From: Sphaerimonospora mesophila NBRC 14179 = JCM 3151
GTDB lineage: Bacteria; Actinomycetota; Actinomycetes; Streptosporangiales; Streptosporangiaceae
Assembly: GCA_001552515.1 (NCBI GenBank)
Contig: BCRI01000018.1
Location: 1-64,000 of the forward strand
Reading direction: 5' to 3'
DNA length: 64,000 nucleotides
Position numbers and translations under genes: made by a program. Every line of letters starts with the position of its first letter. Positions within the stretch are counted from its first letter, which is position 1. Shown here piece after piece: positions 18,801-25,717 of this stretch. The notes below the pieces were generated by a model. That model had not been told where the DNA came from. It did no database searches and saw only the letters and a program-made list of their open reading frames with translations.

Positions 18801-20526
18801 CCCACTGCGAACCGTTGCCGGAGAACACGAACGCCACCCGCCCGTGCTCCACCGTCTCCGACTCGGCGACCACCGCGTCCCCGGCCCCCGGTCTGTCCAC
18901 ATCGGATGGTCTGCCCGCATCGGACTCGCGGGCGGCCGACTCCGGGGTGTCCGCCAGGGTCGTCAGCGCCCGTGCCGCCGCGGCGGCGGTATCGGCCAGC
19001 ACCACGGCGCGATGCCGGTGGCCGCCGCGCCGCCGAGTCGCGGTGTAGGCCACGTGGTAGAAATCCCGTTCGTCGAGTGACGTCAGGTGCGCTGCGGTCC
19101 GTTCCACGGCTTCCCGCAGCGCGGACCGGCTGCGCGCGGACACGACGACGGGCAGCGCCCCCGCGGGGGGTGCCGCCGATTCGTCCCCGGCCATCGTCGG
19201 GGCGGGCGGTGCGGCCAGCACCACATGCGCGTTGGCGCCCCCGAATCCGAAGGAGTTGACTCCCACCACGGGACGCTCGTCTGCCTCGTCCAGCGGTCGC
19301 GGCTCGACGGTGACGGTCAGCCCCAGGGCGCCGAAGTCGATACGGGGATTGAGCGTCGCGGCGTGCAACGAGGGCGGGATCACCCGATGCCGGAGCACCA
19401 GCAGGGCCTTGAACAGCCCCGGCATGCCGGAGGCCGGCTCCAGGTGCCCCAGGTTGGACTTCACCGAGCCGATGGGCAGGACTCCGCGCGTGCGCCGGCT
19501 GCCCAGCGCCCGTCCCAGCGCCTGGCATTCGGCCGGATCACCGGCCTGGGTGCCGGTGCCGTGCGCCTCCACGTACACGATCTCGTCGGGGCCGATGCCC
19601 GCCGTGGCGTACACCTGCCGTAACAGCGCTTCCTGCGCCTCGGCGTTCGGCAACGCCAGCCCCATGGTGCGGCCGTCGTTGTTGGCGGCGGCGCCGACGA
19701 TGACGCCGTGGACGCGGTCCCCGGCGGCGACCGCGTCGGCCAGGCGCTTGAGCACCACCACACCGCCGCCCTCGGCGCGTACGAACCCGTCGGCGTCAGC
19801 GGAGAACGCCCGGCACCGGCCGGACGGCGACAACATCGACGCCTGACTGAAACCGACGAAGGGGTATGGGCTGAGCAGCAGGTTGACCCCGCCGGCCAGC
19901 GCCATCCGGCTGGATCCCTCCGCGAGAGACCGCCAGGCCCGCTCCACGGCCGTCAACGACGATGAGCACGCCGTGTCGATGCTCATGCTCGGCCCGCGCA
20001 GGTCGAAGAAGTGCGACAGCCGGTTGGCCGCGATGGACAGGGTCCCCCCGGACATCGAGTACGGGCCCATGCCGCCCGGCTCCAACGCCTGCATGGTGCC
20101 GTAGGCGGGATCCGAGATGCCGATGAACACTCCGGTGTCCGTGCCTGCCAGCGCCGCCGGATCGATGCCCGCGTCGTCCAGGGCCTCGACCGCGATCTCC
20201 AGGAGCAGCCGCTGCTGCGGGTCCATCGCGGCGGCCTCTTTGGGGGAGATGCCGAAGTAGGCGGCGTCGAAGGCGGTGATGTCCTCGTCGAGGAAGCCTC
20301 CGGCCCGGGTGTAACTCCTGTCCGGCCTCGGCATGGTGTCGTCGACGAACCGATCGGCCTCGAACCTGCTCGGCGGGATCTCACCGACCAGATCGGCGCC
20401 CTGCCGCAACGCCTGCCACAGCCCGTCCAGGTTCACGATCCCACCGGGCAGGCGGCATCCGACGCCTACCACCGCCACCGCGTGCTCCGGCCATGCCCGC
20501 TCTGCCAACGAGTCGTCCGCGCTCAT
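12889..20526 (-). CDS. Single-module highly reducing type I PKS with methyltransferase
   Basis: 2545 residues from ATG 20526, preceded by AGGAAGGG. Domains in order, approximate residues: KS 15-440 with DTACSSSL, VEAHGTGTQAGDP and SNLGHLEP (Cys, His, His); AT 570-870 with GHSVGEVAAAY and YAFH specificity region; DH 920-1200 with VADHRAGGAAIMP and the second-half Asp in VLDSALQAG; C-methyltransferase 1350-1560 with LEVGAGTGGTT; a structural psi-KR about 1620-1780; ER 1830-2150 with GGAGGVGLAALQY; KR 2185-2370 with VTGGLGGFG, Ser and Tyr in YSSL and GQTSYVAANLF; ACP 2440-2525 with pantetheine Ser in GLDSLMA. There is no thioesterase, reductase or docking-like tail. The full reductive set plus MT in one module suggests iterative synthesis of a saturated, alpha-methyl-branched chain, but iteration is inference. 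Downstream oleACDB are on the same strand. Confidence 0.95.
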   Translation of the reverse strand: MSADDSLAERAWPEHAVAVVGVGCRLPGGIVNLDGLWQALRQGADLVGEIPPSRFEADRFVDDTMPRPDRSYTRAGGFLDEDITAFDAAYFGISPKEAAAMDPQQRLLLEIAVEALDDAGIDPAALAGTDTGVFIGISDPAYGTMQALEPGGMGPYSMSGGTLSIAANRLSHFFDLRGPSMSIDTACSSSLTAVERAWRSLAEGSSRMALAGGVNLLLSPYPFVGFSQASMLSPSGRCRAFSADADGFVRAEGGGVVVLKRLADAVAAGDRVHGVIVGAAANNDGRTMGLALPNAEAQEALLRQVYATAGIGPDEIVYVEAHGTGTQAGDPAECQALGRALGSRRTRGVLPIGSVKSNLGHLEPASGMPGLFKALLVLRHRVIPPSLHAATLNPRIDFGALGLTVTVEPRPLDEADERPVVGVNSFGFGGANAHVVLAAPPAPTMAGDESAAPPAGALPVVVSARSRSALREAVERTAAHLTSLDERDFYHVAYTATRRRGGHRHRAVVLADTAAAAARALTTLADTPESAARESDAGRPSDVDRPGAGDAVVAESETVEHGRVAFVFSGNGSQWAGMGADLLSDETFRSAVAAVDAELTDRLGWSVLEELSLPADQARLSATEVAQPLLFAVQVGLVEMLRAAGVRPGAVLGHSVGEVAAAYAAGALSLAQAAQVIAERGMAQSVTRGWGRMAALGLSEVAARQILAGHPRLEIAAVNSDRDVTIAGPDGSLKSLGEDLSSRDVFFRELDLDYAFHSAAMDPVRQRLAEGLAGLRPGPARIPMASTVTGDLVRGPELDAAHWWRNLREPVRFAAAVERVLGDGFDVLLEIGPHPVLRSYLRRVSGTARVRAAVVATLRRDEPGLMRVRSAVAELVAAGARLDWDRYFPRPGAVRSLPAYPWQRERHWIGGPHTWVPTHMDTTIRHPLLGRRMPVLDPTWQGEIDRVRVPWVADHRAGGAAIMPATGYVEMAIAAARLAMPDAAEAVEVDRVDISRAMVVPSQAAADPVYVQTSLHAETGVVTVASAERQAEQPREHFRARVRPLLRRIPPPLDVTALRARIGTRVDVPGYYARAAEGHMVWGPEFQVLTELWMGEREVLGAYSCPEQGQGRYQMHPVVLDSALQAGVLWLVESLHSGRGYMPAAIGSVRLWGTPAAQGLVHVRERSSSAEEVCWDIVVADADGRITAEVEGCRLRRMPGVHITPVTRYEMALRAAPRAGSPGTYGTPAEPWPAPGPGPILSGAAEQIDRLRSAWHELDYPRYAARLEEVFARTLAGALGESTAGRSIGVEELIEACPMAHHRRMLHAALPLLERYGLLERPVEGGLRLKPTGAADPGEPHHVHWDLHRDLLSGGAAFAAQSALSVLVGRCLPELLAGRRAESDVLGCGGGHELMEQFHDVGPVNLFTNRIARALVEQIVRRWPADRPLRVLEVGAGTGGTTAMLLPVLPADRTRYLVTDLAEATSTRLRQRFADVDFIDHSVLDLDADPAEQGLTAGAFDLVVAANTLHLARDLSAALRHLATLLAPGGQLLIAEPHRVGTLLPFLGMREEFWDFTDGHLRPRSPLLSRESWREVLAEAGFTEVVQTGDDDERAAGDFSVMLAAAGASAAAERVPATVEGDSATAHPVPDAVGTWILAGEDGTDELTAELRALLRTRGGDVLDTPLSDDPDHWIAHFPPTAQTITIAVILGGADDTDSKATVEQITRRAAALRAIALACEQLPEPVATTLWLVARPCAALPEPHLTDVRLHPEDAATWGTTRSLSNEQPRPAIRRICLHPTGDAVRDAGRLAAELLAPGEEDEVLLTRRGRFVPRLLESDEHARSVPVGSGGAYRLKVCDPGLSYTLAWEEIPMPRPEPGEVVVEVRAIGLNYRDVMCAVDLLPTEAVEAVFGGHELGLECAGIVTAVGADVTGLRPGDRVMAVGPVGFASHARVKAWAAVSLPEGMTFTEAATMPMAFSTVHHSLGHCARVRAGETILVHGGAGGVGLAALQYAREHGARVIATAGTAAKRDLLLAMGADHVLDSRSLHFAEQVRELTGGQGVDIVLNSLAGEAINRGVECLRHGGRFIELGKRDIYQNRSLLLRPFSDNIAFYGVDVGTLMWKAPELAAESTSQIAAVCHARRYRPLPHTVYPAARVADAFAMMRHSRHIGKIVVSFDPCDEPVTVRPRQVTPRLDPEGTYLVTGGLGGFGAATARRLARRGARHLALVGRRGTEAPEAPALLEELERSGVQVRAYAADVADRDAMRRILDDLDAAGHPLRGVVHAAMHLDDGPLTDLDDDRIRAVLHPKVAGAMVLDELTRDRPLDLFVMYSSLTPIGNIGQTSYVAANLFLEALARQRSRQGLPGLTACLGALAETGVLTRGRQGEVLAKAGIPPMTPAQALDAVEAMLGEHADVAMVGRCDWGRLRQVLPGLQRPWLSPVLPPGIEQESDPLSLLTEMSHEQAYAHLTEQITRLLSTVLLIPADQIADDRRLDEYGLDSLMATELLTSIRGRFGVDIPPMELMRGGGTVTDITNSILVRLGLRGERQPAEASRRTGEPA

Positions 20527-20635
20527 CTCGCCCTTCCTGCTCAGGTCCACCACGACTCGGCTTCTCACCGGTCGGCTTGCTGTCCCGGCCAGGGGCCGCC
20601 TAGCGCACCTCGCGTAGGGCTAGACGGATCGGCAC

Positions 20636-20712
20636 TATGTCATCACAACTCTTCGTATATGCCTAGGTACTCTATGTATTTGCCCAAGAGAAGGATGTTA
20701 TGAGGAGTAATG
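20636..20712 (-). promoter_or_regulatory. AT-rich promoter-like island upstream of the PKS
   Basis: About 75 bases that are distinctly AT-rich inside ~70% GC DNA, some 110-185 bases before the PKS start. On the minus strand they contain TTGGGCAAATACATAGAG, the palindromic CCTAGG and an ATATAC hexamer. Spacings between possible -35 and -10 hexamers are not ideal, so the exact promoter is not assigned. It is the obvious place for transcription of the PKS-ole operon to begin. Confidence 0.35.
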
Positions 20713-20773
20713 GGAAAATCGGCGAGGGGCAGCCGAGGACACCCGGCTCCACCAGCGCGATTCCAGCCGCTCG

Positions 20774-20929
20774 ATCCGAGACCCGAGATCTGAGATCCGG
20801 ACCTGAGATCTGAGATCCGGACCTGAGATCCGAGACCTGCGACCTGAGACCTGCGACCTGAGACCTGCGACCTGAGACCTGCGACCTGAGATCTGAGACC
20901 TGCGACCTGATACCCGGGATCCGGGCCTG
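20774..20929. repeat. Heptamer tandem array (about 22 units)
   Basis: A run of seven-base units of the form A(C/T)C(T/C)GAG and ACCTGCG, repeated about 22 times with some six-base units. The centre is a regular 14-bp alternation ACCTGAG-ACCTGCG. It lies immediately downstream of the LacI-family gene stop (20936) and 250-400 bases upstream of the PKS start, on the shared minus strand. No gene covers it: the frames through it give only Gly/Arg/Ser/Gln/Val repeats. It may be a neutral minisatellite or a cluster of protein sites. Confidence 0.85.
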
Positions 20930-20935
20930 GGCGGA

Positions 20936-21979
20936 TCAGGACGACGGGGCGGGGCCGGTCGAGTCGCGGACGCTGAGGGTCGTCGCCAGTTGGAGGTGCC
21001 GGGAGGCGGGCTGGACGCCCTCCGCCATGCCGAGGACGGTCTCGACGGCCATCCGGCCCATGCCGACGAGAGGCTGCCGTACGGACGTGAGCCGGGGCGC
21101 GGTCCACTGGGTCTGCGGCGTGTCGTCGAACCCGGTGACCGACAGCTCATCCGGGACGGCGATCTGAAGCTCCTTGGCCGCGGCGAGGACCCCGACGGCG
21201 ATCTCGTCATTGCCCGCGACGATCGCGGTCGGCCGCTCACCGAGTGAGAGGACGTCGCGGCCGTGCCGGAGCCCCGCCTCGACGGAGAACGCCTCGTGGC
21301 GGATCAGCGCGCGGTCCGGCGTGATGCCGGCCGAGTCGAGGGCGGCCTGGTACCCGTGGAAGCGTTCCACCGATGGGGCGGAGCCCAGCGGGCCGCCGAT
21401 CCAGGCGATCCTGCGGTGGCCGAGGCCGATGACGTGCTCGGTCGCCGAGCGACCGCCTGCCCAGTTGGTGGAGCCGATGCTGACGACGCGTGATTCGGTC
21501 GTATCGATCGGGTCGATCGTCACGACGGCCACCTCGAGATCCTCCGCGGCGAGGAGCACCGAGTCGGGTACGGCGACGGCGAGCGCGATGATGCCGACGA
21601 CGCCGGACTCCTTCTGCTCCGCCATCCAGGCGCGGGCCGCCGTACGGCTCGTGCTGATCGGCTCGTCGGGCGGCAGACGGAGGAGGAGCTCGGCCTGCGC
21701 GGAGGTCGCGGCCACGAGTATCCCCTGAAGCACGGTCCCGGCGTAACGCGACTCCACGATGTCGAGCACGGTGACGAGGGAACGGTCCCGTGTCTGCTCG
21801 TGACGCGCCGTCGTCGGCCTGTAGCCGATCTCGGCCATGACTTCGAGGACACGCTCACGCGTTTTCGTCCCCACGTCGCTACGCCCGTTGAGGACCTTCG
21901 ATGCGGTCGTCGGCGAGACACCGGCCAGTCGGGCGACATCCGCCAGGGTGGCTCGCTCGGAACGACCTCGCCGTCGCAT
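20936..21979 (-). CDS. LacI-family transcriptional regulator
   Basis: 347 residues; RC AGGAG precedes the ATG at 21979. The N-terminal HTH reads ATLADVARLAGVSPTTASKV followed by the hinge NGRSDVGTKTRERVLEVMAEIGYRP. The rest is a periplasmic-binding-protein-like sugar sensor (AWIGG, IVAGNDEIAVGVLAAA, VTGFDDTP). It is divergent from a sugar ABC transporter/GH39 operon, and two palindromes CGAAAT-N-ATTTCG and CGAAA-TAG-TTTCG lie between the two start codons. It is therefore most likely an autoregulated local repressor of that operon, released by an imported sugar or its product. Confidence 0.92.
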   Translation of the reverse strand: MRRRGRSERATLADVARLAGVSPTTASKVLNGRSDVGTKTRERVLEVMAEIGYRPTTARHEQTRDRSLVTVLDIVESRYAGTVLQGILVAATSAQAELLLRLPPDEPISTSRTAARAWMAEQKESGVVGIIALAVAVPDSVLLAAEDLEVAVVTIDPIDTTESRVVSIGSTNWAGGRSATEHVIGLGHRRIAWIGGPLGSAPSVERFHGYQAALDSAGITPDRALIRHEAFSVEAGLRHGRDVLSLGERPTAIVAGNDEIAVGVLAAAKELQIAVPDELSVTGFDDTPQTQWTAPRLTSVRQPLVGMGRMAVETVLGMAEGVQPASRHLQLATTLSVRDSTGPAPSS

Positions 21980-21999
21980 GAGGGCTCCTCTCGGGGCTA

Positions 22000-22012
22000 C
22001 GAAATTATTTCG
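22000..22012. promoter_or_regulatory. LacI-family operator, copy 1
   Basis: CGAAATTATTTCG is a perfect dyad with a single central base, about 20 bases before the regulator's start codon. The odd-length centre and the AT-rich core fit a LacI-family half-site pair. A second, nearly identical copy at 22134-22146 lies near the transporter start, supporting a shared operator for the divergent genes. Confidence 0.75.
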
Positions 22013-22081
22013 AACCTACCACGCTACCTTTCCCTTCGCCGCTATCCCGTTGTTGTCGGTGATTTCTGTCTTTCCTACCCG

Positions 22082-22115
22082 TTGACACAGGACAGAAGCG
22101 GCACCTACTGTCCTG
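22082..22115 (+). promoter_or_regulatory. Promoter of the sugar transporter operon with an overlapping dyad
   Basis: TTGACA (22082-22087) and TACTGT (22106-22111) are separated by 18 bases, a good sigma-70-type promoter about 60 bases before the binding-protein start. An 8-bp perfect inverted repeat, CAGGACAG (22088-22095) and CTGTCCTG (22108-22115), spans the spacer and the -10 hexamer. It differs from the LacI operator and could be a second regulator site or a hairpin. Confidence 0.6.
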
Positions 22116-22133
22116 GCAACACCGAATAAGTTG

Positions 22134-22146
22134 CGAAATAGTTTCG
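22134..22146. promoter_or_regulatory. LacI-family operator, copy 2
   Basis: CGAAATAGTTTCG carries the same CGAAA...TTTCG arms as the site at 22000-22012 and lies downstream of the -10 hexamer and 25 bases before the binding-protein ATG. Repressor bound here would block transcription from the promoter at 22082-22111; together the two sites could also support looping. Confidence 0.75.
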
Positions 22147-22171
22147 TAGCCAAGGACGAGAGGAGAGGCTC

Positions 22172-23497
22172 ATGGGGCTCTCCCGGAAAGTAAGGCTCCT
22201 TTCCGCGGTACTCGTGCCGATGCTGGCGCTGGCCGCATGCTCCGGCGGCGGGGGCGGCTCGAGCGATGGCGATGCGGCCGGCGGCGGCGGTGAAGAACAG
22301 GTGAAGATCACGGTCTGGAGCTGGGACGGCACCGTCGCACAGGCCGTCCCCGGCTTCGAGGCCGCGAACCCGAACATCAAGGTCGAGGTCGTCAACGCGG
22401 GCTCGTCGCAGGACGAGTACCAGGCGCTCGACAACGCCATCCAGGCCGGTTCCGGCGTACCCGACCTGGTGATGTTCGAGTACTTCGCGGTGCCCTACTT
22501 CGCCATTCCCGGCAAACTCGCCGATCTCGGAGAGTTCGGCGTCGAGAACTTCAAGCAGGACTACGTCGAGGCCGCATGGAACGACGTCACGGTCAACGGC
22601 AAGGTCTACGCGCTACCGTCCGATTACGGACCCTCGGCGATGTTCTACAACGCGGCCACGCTCAAGAAGGCCGGCATGAACAAGCCCCCCGCCACGTGGG
22701 ACGAGTACTACGAGGCCGCCAAGAAGGTGCGCGCTCTCGGCGACGACCACTACATCGCGCAGGACACGGGAGACCTCTTCTTCCTGCTCTCGCTCATCTG
22801 GCAGGCAGGCGGTCGTCCGTTCAAGGTGGACGGCAACAAGGTGCACATCGACTTCACCGACGCCGGAACCACCAAGGCCGTGTCCTTCTGGCAGAAGATG
22901 CTCGACGAGGACCTGGTCAACACCAAGATCACAGGGTGGTCCGACGACTGGAACCGAGCGCTCAACGACGGAACCCTCGCCACCCAGACCATGGGCGGCT
23001 GGCTGACCTCGACGCTGCCCGAGCGTGCGCCGCAGGCCGCCGGTGACTTCAGGGTCGCGCTGATGCCGCAGTGGCAGCAGGGAGAGAAGGTCGGAGCGGC
23101 GAACGGCGGCAGCTCCTTCGGCATCCCCGCGGCGGCCGAGCACAAGGAGGCGGCCTTCAAGTTCCTCGAGCACTTCACGCACGGCGGCGGTCTCGCGTCC
23201 CGGGTGGCAGCGGGTGCCTTCGTGCCGAACATGTCGGTGTTGGAGAGCGAGGCGTTCCAGAGCAAGGCCAACGAGTATTTCGGCGACCAGAAGGTCGGCG
23301 CCGTGCTCGCCGAGGCCTCGGAGATCGTCGGGAGCGGCTGGCAGTACCCGCCGTTCTTCGAGTGGGCCCGCTCGATCTACGGCGACATCGCCTCGCCGTT
23401 CTACACCACGGGCAAGGGCTCGCTCGCCGAGATCCTCGAACAGTGGAGGCAGCGCTGCATCCAGTACGGCAACGAGCAGGGCTTCGAGGTGGACTAG
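22172..23497 (+). CDS. Sugar ABC transporter substrate-binding lipoprotein
   Basis: 441 residues with AGGAG before the ATG. The signal peptide MGLSRKVRLLSAVLVPMLAL leads to lipobox LAAC (Cys23), then a Gly/Ser-rich linker. The mature protein is an extracellular solute-binding protein of family 1 (KITVWSWDG, then segments such as GGWLTSTLP), the type that feeds MalFG-like permeases. It is first in the operon followed by two permeases and a GH39 glycosidase. No ATPase gene is present; as in many actinobacteria a shared MsiK-like ATPase elsewhere probably energises the importer. Confidence 0.93.
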   Translation: MGLSRKVRLLSAVLVPMLALAACSGGGGGSSDGDAAGGGGEEQVKITVWSWDGTVAQAVPGFEAANPNIKVEVVNAGSSQDEYQALDNAIQAGSGVPDLVMFEYFAVPYFAIPGKLADLGEFGVENFKQDYVEAAWNDVTVNGKVYALPSDYGPSAMFYNAATLKKAGMNKPPATWDEYYEAAKKVRALGDDHYIAQDTGDLFFLLSLIWQAGGRPFKVDGNKVHIDFTDAGTTKAVSFWQKMLDEDLVNTKITGWSDDWNRALNDGTLATQTMGGWLTSTLPERAPQAAGDFRVALMPQWQQGEKVGAANGGSSFGIPAAAEHKEAAFKFLEHFTHGGGLASRVAAGAFVPNMSVLESEAFQSKANEYFGDQKVGAVLAEASEIVGSGWQYPPFFEWARSIYGDIASPFYTTGKGSLAEILEQWRQRCIQYGNEQGFEVD

Positions 23498-23591
23498 CGC
23501 ATCGGCCGAGTAATGACACCCCCGAGGAAACGTCGGTTCCCGATCGGCGGCTCCGGTCGCTGCGCCGGGAGGAAGCTCCGGTCCGCCGCCA

Positions 23592-23610
23592 GGCCCCACC
23601 GGGCGGGGCC
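23592..23610 (+). terminator. Strong hairpin between binding protein and permeases
   Basis: GGCCCC and GGGGCC form a perfect six-base GC stem around a seven-base loop, inside the 283-base gap between the binding-protein stop and the first permease. It has no following T run. Hairpins in this position in ABC operons commonly stabilise the upstream message or attenuate read-through so that binding protein exceeds permease. The gap itself shows no gene. Confidence 0.4.
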
Positions 23611-23780
23611 CGGCATGCGGTCCTCACTCCCTCCCGCTCCGCTCCCCGCCACACCGGCCCACGATCACTGGACCGACTCTCCCAAGGAGTGTCCGGGCGG
23701 AGTGCGGTGGCGGCCGGCGCCGTACCGCGGCCGGTGAAGAGGCGAGCCGGGCACCGCGACGGATCGGAAGGAACACGGAC

Positions 23781-24734
23781 ATGGACCTGGCACGTCGGTT
23801 CGACGCCGACCCTCCGGCCACGGCGTCGCCGGATGCGAAGCGGCCTCAGACGGCGACCCGCAAGCACCGGAGGACCCGGATCGCACTGGCGTTCATCGCG
23901 CCCTTCGGGACGCTGTTCGCGCTCGTGTTCATCGTGCCCATCCTGTACGCCGCCTACCTCAGCCTCTTCCAGCAGAAGCTCATCGGGGGCGACACGTTCG
24001 TCGGATTCGCCAACTACGGCAAGCTGTTCCGGGATCCGCAGTTCTGGGACGGGGTGGGACGCGTCTTCCGGTTCACGCTCATCCAGGTGCCGATCATGCT
24101 GATCTTCGCCATGGCGCTGGCACTGGCCCTGGACGGCATGCGCGTGCACGGCGCCAAGTTCATGCGAATGACGATCTTCCTCCCCTACGCGGTGCCGGCG
24201 ATCGTGTCGACCCTCATGTGGGGATTCCTGCTCGGCGTCAAGTACGGCCTGTTCGGCAGCCTCAACGACGCCCTGGGTACGGACCTCGACCCCTTCGCCC
24301 CCGGGACCACGCTCATTTCCATCGGCCTGATGGTGACGTGGGCGTTCACCGGCTTCAACATGCTCATCTTCTACGCCGCGCTCAAGGCCGTCCCGCGTGA
24401 GCTGTACGAGGCGGCCGCGATCGACGGGGCGAACGAGTTCCAGGTCGTCCGCGCGATCAAGGTGCCGGCACTTCGCGGATCCCTGGTCGTCACGACCATC
24501 TTCTCGATCATCGGCACGTTCCAGATGTTCAACGAGCCGCAGATCCTGCCCTCGATGGTCGCGGGCAGCGGCGTCACCACCTTCTACACACCCAACCTGT
24601 ACGCGTACCACCTGGCGTTCACCGGGTCCCAGCAGGGCTATGCGGCAGCGCTCGCGCTCGTCATGGCGGCGATCACGATCGCGGTCGCCTACGCCGTCCA
24701 GATCAGAGGGTTGAGGAATGCATCCGATCAGTAG
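23781..24734 (+). CDS. Sugar ABC transporter permease (MalF/UgpA type)
   Basis: 317 residues, start supported by GGAAGG. About 35 polar N-terminal residues precede six membrane segments, beginning IALAFIAPFGTLFALVFIVP. The EAA loop ELYEAAAIDGANEFQVVRAI, which contacts the ATPase, is near residues 210-230. The last 17 bases overlap the second permease. It forms the heterodimeric channel with that protein and receives substrate from the lipoprotein upstream. Confidence 0.92.
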   Translation: MDLARRFDADPPATASPDAKRPQTATRKHRRTRIALAFIAPFGTLFALVFIVPILYAAYLSLFQQKLIGGDTFVGFANYGKLFRDPQFWDGVGRVFRFTLIQVPIMLIFAMALALALDGMRVHGAKFMRMTIFLPYAVPAIVSTLMWGFLLGVKYGLFGSLNDALGTDLDPFAPGTTLISIGLMVTWAFTGFNMLIFYAALKAVPRELYEAAAIDGANEFQVVRAIKVPALRGSLVVTTIFSIIGTFQMFNEPQILPSMVAGSGVTTFYTPNLYAYHLAFTGSQQGYAAALALVMAAITIAVAYAVQIRGLRNASDQ

Positions 24735-25659
24735 CCGGCGAGCCGAAGCCGGGAAGGCCTCCGGCACGCCGACCCGTCATTCCGGTCGCGCCCGCCGGCT
24801 CTACACGGTGGGAAATCCCAGGAAGAGCACGACTCTCACCGTGATGACGGCTCTGTTCACGCTGTACTGCCTGCTGCCGCTCGTGTGGCTGGTCATCAAC
24901 GCGACCAAGTCGCAGGCCGACTTCGTGTCGTCGTTCGGGCTCGCGCCCGGTCGCGAGTTCGCCCTGTGGGACAACATCGTGGAGGTGTTCGGCTACCAGG
25001 ACGGGATCTTCTCCCGGTGGCTTCTCAACACCGTTCTCTACGTCGTCGTGGGCGCGACCGTGTCGACCTTCCTGGCCGCCCTCGGCGGATACGCCCTGGC
25101 GAAGCTCGACTTCACCGGCAAACGGGTGTTCCTCTTCGTCGTGCTCGGATCCATCTCGGTCCCCGGCATCGCCCTGGCGATCCCACAGTTCCTGCTGTTC
25201 GCGCAGCTCGGCATGACCAACACCCCGTGGGCGATTCTCCTCCCGTCGTTCATCAACCCGTTCGGGCTGTATCTGATGTGGGTGTTCACGGCCGAGGCCG
25301 TACCGACCGGCCTGCTCGAGGCCGCGAAGATCGACGGCGCCGGGGAGTTCCGGACCTTTCTGCAGATCGCGCTCCCGCTGCTCGCGCCCGCAGGCGTGAC
25401 GGTCCTGCTCTTCTCGTTCGTGTCGATCTGGAACAACTACTTCCTGCCGTTGATCATGCTCAAGGATCCCGCCTGGTATCCGCTGACCGTCGGAATCAGT
25501 CAGTGGAACAAGCTGGGCTCGACGGCCGGGAACGGCGCCCTCATCCAGAATCTCGTGATCACGTCATCGCTGCTGACGATCATCCCGATGGTCGTCGCGT
25601 TCCTCGGCCTGCAACGGTACTGGCGGTCCGGCCTGTCGCTGGGCGCCGTCAAGGGCTAG
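24718..25659 (+). CDS. Sugar ABC transporter permease (MalG/UgpE type)
   Basis: 313 residues, ATG inside the 3' end of the first permease gene. Six membrane segments follow a basic N-terminus; the first is LTVMTALFTLYCLLPLVWLV. The EAA loop reads GLLEAAKIDGAGEFRTFLQI. Together with the previous gene it makes the carbohydrate-uptake-1 type translocator. The next gene, a GH39 enzyme, starts 58 bases later in the same direction. Confidence 0.92.
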   Translation: MHPISSRRAEAGKASGTPTRHSGRARRLYTVGNPRKSTTLTVMTALFTLYCLLPLVWLVINATKSQADFVSSFGLAPGREFALWDNIVEVFGYQDGIFSRWLLNTVLYVVVGATVSTFLAALGGYALAKLDFTGKRVFLFVVLGSISVPGIALAIPQFLLFAQLGMTNTPWAILLPSFINPFGLYLMWVFTAEAVPTGLLEAAKIDGAGEFRTFLQIALPLLAPAGVTVLLFSFVSIWNNYFLPLIMLKDPAWYPLTVGISQWNKLGSTAGNGALIQNLVITSSLLTIIPMVVAFLGLQRYWRSGLSLGAVKG

Positions 25660-25717
25660 GGAGCGTCCGACCGCCTCCCGATCCGCAAACGATTCTGAGA
25701 AGAGAAGTGAGACCATC

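Noticed and set aside
20774-20929. Heptamer array considered as a CRISPR array
   Set aside because: Units are 6-7 bases in direct contact, with no unique spacers, and no cas gene is nearby.
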